The notes beneath the pieces were generated by a model that saw nothing but the letters and a program-made list of their open reading frames with translations, made no database searches and was not told the origin of the DNA. This document shows, in pieces, positions 6,260-7,959 of a stretch of 7,959 nt of DNA. Position numbers and translations under genes: made by a program. Each line of letters begins with the position of its first letter. Position 1 is the stretch's first letter. Source of the DNA: Eubacteriales bacterium (GTDB lineage: Bacteria > Bacillota_A > Clostridia > Christensenellales > Aristaeellaceae); NCBI GenBank assembly GCA_030528845.1, contig JAUMYC010000114.1:1-7959 (forward strand), in the 5' to 3' direction.

Positions 6260-6625
6260 ATGATGCTGCAAAAAATGCCGACCCATTGCGGAGACGAGAC
6301 CTGCTCCTCCTGCGTCGTCGCGGGCGATCTCATCTTCCTCGCGCACCACGCGGGCGGATTTGAACAAAACGACGTCGCGCACCAGACCCGCGCCGCCTTT
6401 GAGCAGATGCGCAAAACGCTCGCGCAGGCGGGCGCGACGCTCGAGGACGTGGCGCAGCTGAACTACTACATCAAAGACCCGGCGGATTTTGCCAAGGGGC
6501 GCAGCGTCTTTTCGGAGTACTTCCCAAACGGCGCGCCGGCCCGCATGACGGTGGTCACGCGGTTTTTGGACGAGCGGTGCCTCTGCCAGATCGACGGCGT
6601 CGCCTACCGGCCGCAGGGGCGATGA
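6260..6625 (+). CDS. RidA/YjgF/UK114 family protein
   Basis: A 121-residue member of the RidA superfamily, whose best-known members hydrolyse reactive enamine/imine intermediates made by PLP enzymes. The fold is recognisable from HQTRAAFEQMRKTLAQAGA (41-59), YYIKDPADFA (69-78), the PAR motif (93-95) with the key arginine R95, and QIDGVAY (110-116). Two positions differ from canonical RidA: the usual SGQ strand end reads HAGG (30-33), and the glutamate after the last strand (E120 in E. coli) is D112. It is therefore a divergent Rid subgroup that may keep or lack deaminase activity. AGGAGGG at 6249-6255 serves either ATG 6260 or ATG 6263; the second has the more usual spacing, so the protein may be one residue shorter. 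It is transcribed divergently from the XRE gene. Confidence 0.9.
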   Translation: MMLQKMPTHCGDETCSSCVVAGDLIFLAHHAGGFEQNDVAHQTRAAFEQMRKTLAQAGATLEDVAQLNYYIKDPADFAKGRSVFSEYFPNGAPARMTVVTRFLDERCLCQIDGVAYRPQGR

Positions 6626-6632
6626 AGCATAA

Positions 6633-6677
6633 AAAAACAAGGAGCCGTCTGCACATTACAGACAGCCCCTTGTTTTT
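6633..6677. terminator. Bidirectional terminator between the RidA-like and ferredoxin genes
   Basis: Arms ACAAGGAGCCGTCTG (6637-6651) and CAGACAGCCCCTTGT (6659-6673) enclose a seven-base loop, with an A run on the left (6631-6637) and a T run on the right (6673-6677). In the rightward RNA two positions are A-C/C-A mismatches; in the leftward RNA the same positions become G-U pairs and seven T residues follow. The structure therefore fits better as the ferredoxin terminator, starting about eight bases after that stop codon, but it can serve both converging genes. Confidence 0.85.
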
Positions 6678-6685
6678 GTGTGGAA

Positions 6686-6856
6686 TCAGCCTTCCTGGGG
6701 AGCGCCAACCGGGCACACGCCGGCGCAAGCGCCGCAGGAGATGCAGGTATCTGCATCGATGACGAACTTGCCATCGCCCTCAGAGATCGCGTTCACCGGG
6801 CATTCGCCAGCGCAAGCGCCGCAAGCGATGCATTCATCATTAATAACGTACGGCAT
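6686..6856 (-). CDS. Clostridial-type 2[4Fe-4S] ferredoxin
   Basis: A 56-residue soluble electron carrier. Two complete CxxCxxCxxxCP cluster motifs are present: C9, C12, C15, C19 with P20, and C38, C41, C44, C48 with P49. In ferredoxins of this fold each cluster takes three cysteines from one motif and the last from the other. The N-terminus [15 protein letters not shown] is typical of clostridial ferredoxins, which pass low-potential electrons between enzymes such as pyruvate:ferredoxin oxidoreductase, hydrogenase and Rnf. GGAGGT eight bases upstream (complement of 6865-6870) fixes the start. It is a single-gene unit with its own promoter and terminator. The two halves are still 33/38 identical at the DNA level. 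Presence of this gene argues for an anaerobic host. Confidence 0.97.
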   Translation of the reverse strand: MPYVINDECIACGACAGECPVNAISEGDGKFVIDADTCISCGACAGVCPVGAPQEG

Positions 6857-6899
6857 TGTGTTACACCTCCAAGTGATTTCCGCCTAAACGGCTGTCCTT

Positions 6900-6928
6900 A
6901 GTATACCACCGTCCCCGCTATTTTGCAA
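6900..6928 (-). promoter_or_regulatory. Ferredoxin promoter
   Basis: On the minus strand: TTGCAA (6923-6928), a 17-base spacer and TATACT (6900-6905) with TGG just upstream, an extended -10. The leader is about 37 bases. A second TTGCAA lies 17 bases farther out at 6940-6945. Confidence 0.65.
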
Positions 6929-7002
6929 TCCCCCTTCCTTTGCAAAGCTGTTTCAATTTGGGGCAAATTTACCCTACATATCTTTTTCGAACTCCGGGCA
7001 TG

Positions 7003-7011
7003 TGCTATATT
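7003..7011 (+). promoter_or_regulatory. Extended -10 promoter of the MATE gene
   Basis: TGC followed by TATATT (7006-7011) forms an extended -10 element; the -35 position holds only a T-rich stretch (about 6983-6988). The leader would be about 28 bases, too short for a riboswitch. An inverted repeat AATTTG-GGG-CAAATT (6955-6969) lies upstream and could be a regulator site. Confidence 0.45.
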
Positions 7012-7045
7012 GGAACAATCATGTATAAAGGAAGGTTTTCGCCCC

Positions 7046-7959
7046 ATGCAGTTCGCCCCCTCCTTCCGCAGGCGCTTTATCGGCGATAAGGCCTTCTATA
7101 AGATGGTCTTCGCCATCGCCCTGCCCATCATCGTTCAAAACACGGTATCAAACTTTGTCAACCTGCTCGACAACATCATGATCGGCGCGATCGGCACCGA
7201 GCCCATGAGCGGCGTGTCCATCGCCAACCAGATCCTCATGATCTTCTTTGCGGGCGTCTTCGGCTGCAACGCCGGCGCGGGCATTTTTTCGGCCCAGTTT
7301 GCCGGCGCGCAGGACCACGAGGGCGTGCGGCACACGCTGCGCTTCAAGCTCTACGGCGCGCTGATCATCTGCACGCTGGGCATTTTGATCTACTCCCTGT
7401 TCGGGCGCACGCTCATCGGCCTGTATCTGACGGAGGACGCCTCGGGCGACACCGCCGCCACGCTCGAATACGGCTGGGCCTATCTGAAGATCATCCTGAT
7501 CAGCCTCGTGCCGATGGCGATCTCACAGGTCTACGCGAGCACCCTTTGCGAAACGGGCGAGACGGCCCTGCCGATGAAGGCGACGATCGCCGAGGTGTTC
7601 ACCAACGCGATCCTGAACTACCTGCTCATCTTCGGAAAGCTCGGCCTGCCCGCCATGGGCGTGGTCGGCGCGGCGCTGGCCACTCTGATCTCCCGCCTGG
7701 TCGGGCTTGCGATTTTGCTCCTCTACACCCACACGCACGGCAAAAAGCACCCCTTTATCGTCGGGGCGTATTCCTCCCCGCGCATCCCCAAGGCGCTGAC
7801 GAAAGACATCCTGCGCAAGGGCATGCTGCTGCTGGTGAACGAAGAGCTCTGGGCGCTGGGCATGACGATCCTCATGCAGCAGTATTCCATGCGCGGGCTG
7901 ATGGTCGTGGCCGCCTCGAACATCTGCGGCACGATCTCCAATATGTTCGCCATGTTCTA
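7046..7959 (+). CDS. MATE-family efflux transporter, 3' end outside the window
   Basis: The first 304 residues of a multi-antimicrobial extrusion (MATE) family membrane transporter, which exports drugs or metabolites using a sodium or proton gradient. Family marks: LPIIVQNTVSNFVNLLDNIMIG (roughly 26-47) in helix 1, the GAGIFSAQFAGAQD stretch (77-90) in helices 2-3, and ETGET..PM (169-177) followed by N191-YLLIFG and GVVGAALAT (205-213) in helices 5-6. About seven to eight of the expected twelve helices are visible. The frame is open to the last base; a full protein should be about 440-460 residues, so roughly a third is missing. AAAGGAAGG (7028-7036), nine bases before the ATG, supports the start; the ATG at 7021 is out of frame. 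Substrate cannot be predicted. It is divergent from the ferredoxin gene. Confidence 0.95.
   Translation, partial: MQFAPSFRRRFIGDKAFYKMVFAIALPIIVQNTVSNFVNLLDNIMIGAIGTEPMSGVSIANQILMIFFAGVFGCNAGAGIFSAQFAGAQDHEGVRHTLRFKLYGALIICTLGILIYSLFGRTLIGLYLTEDASGDTAATLEYGWAYLKIILISLVPMAISQVYASTLCETGETALPMKATIAEVFTNAILNYLLIFGKLGLPAMGVVGAALATLISRLVGLAILLLYTHTHGKKHPFIVGAYSSPRIPKALTKDILRKGMLLLVNEELWALGMTILMQQYSMRGLMVVAASNICGTISNMFAMF

Noticed and set aside
6116..6640. N-terminal extension of the XRE frame to 6640
   Set aside because: It is antisense to the RidA-like gene; the XRE domain begins right at 6115 behind an AGGAGG site.
7003..7045. Possible riboswitch before the MATE gene
   Set aside because: MATE genes are sometimes riboswitch-controlled, but the leader after the predicted start is only about 28 bases and no aptamer-like folding or terminator is visible.

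Overview
The window looks like a chromosomal stretch from a GC-rich anaerobic Firmicute, probably a gut-type member of the Clostridia. This is inferred from a clostridial 2[4Fe-4S] ferredoxin, strong AGGAGG-type ribosome binding sites, sigma-A-like promoters (TTGACA/TATAAT), compact intrinsic terminators and the style of the small XRE regulator. No rRNA, tRNA, CRISPR array, insertion sequence or phage gene was seen. The genus cannot be settled from this sequence alone.

Layout from left to right. (a) Bases 1-273 are non-coding and hold two back-to-back promoters, one firing left out of the window and one firing right. (b) A rightward pair follows: a DUF1294 membrane protein (274-546) and a membrane-anchored NodB-type polysaccharide deacetylase with a C-terminal peptidoglycan-binding domain (583-1770). 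It ends in a hairpin terminator that overlaps the next promoter. (c) A second rightward pair is a class-C beta-lactamase-like serine hydrolase (1872-3035) and a DUF5694-type protein (3077-3796), closed by a strong terminator. (d) A leftward pair is an XRE regulator with a C-terminal membrane helix (6115-5681) and a large right-handed beta-helix protein resembling GH110 alpha-1,3-galactosidases (5613-3862). (e) Divergent from the regulator is a RidA/YjgF-family gene (6260-6625), driven by a near-perfect promoter embedded in inverted repeats. (f) A 56-residue ferredoxin gene (6856-6686, leftward) shares a bidirectional terminator with the RidA gene. (g) A MATE-family efflux transporter (7046 onward) runs off the right edge.

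The genes do not form one obvious pathway. The deacetylase and possibly DUF1294 suggest an envelope function. The beta-helix enzyme has no signal peptide and would act on galactosides inside the cell. RidA, ferredoxin and MATE are housekeeping or stress-type genes. The best candidates for something less described are the regulatory architecture around the RidA/XRE divergent promoters, the terminator-promoter overlap at 1799-1839, and the cytosolic GH110-like enzyme. No clear new multi-gene system was found. The very long open frames antisense to the real genes are GC-driven shadows.
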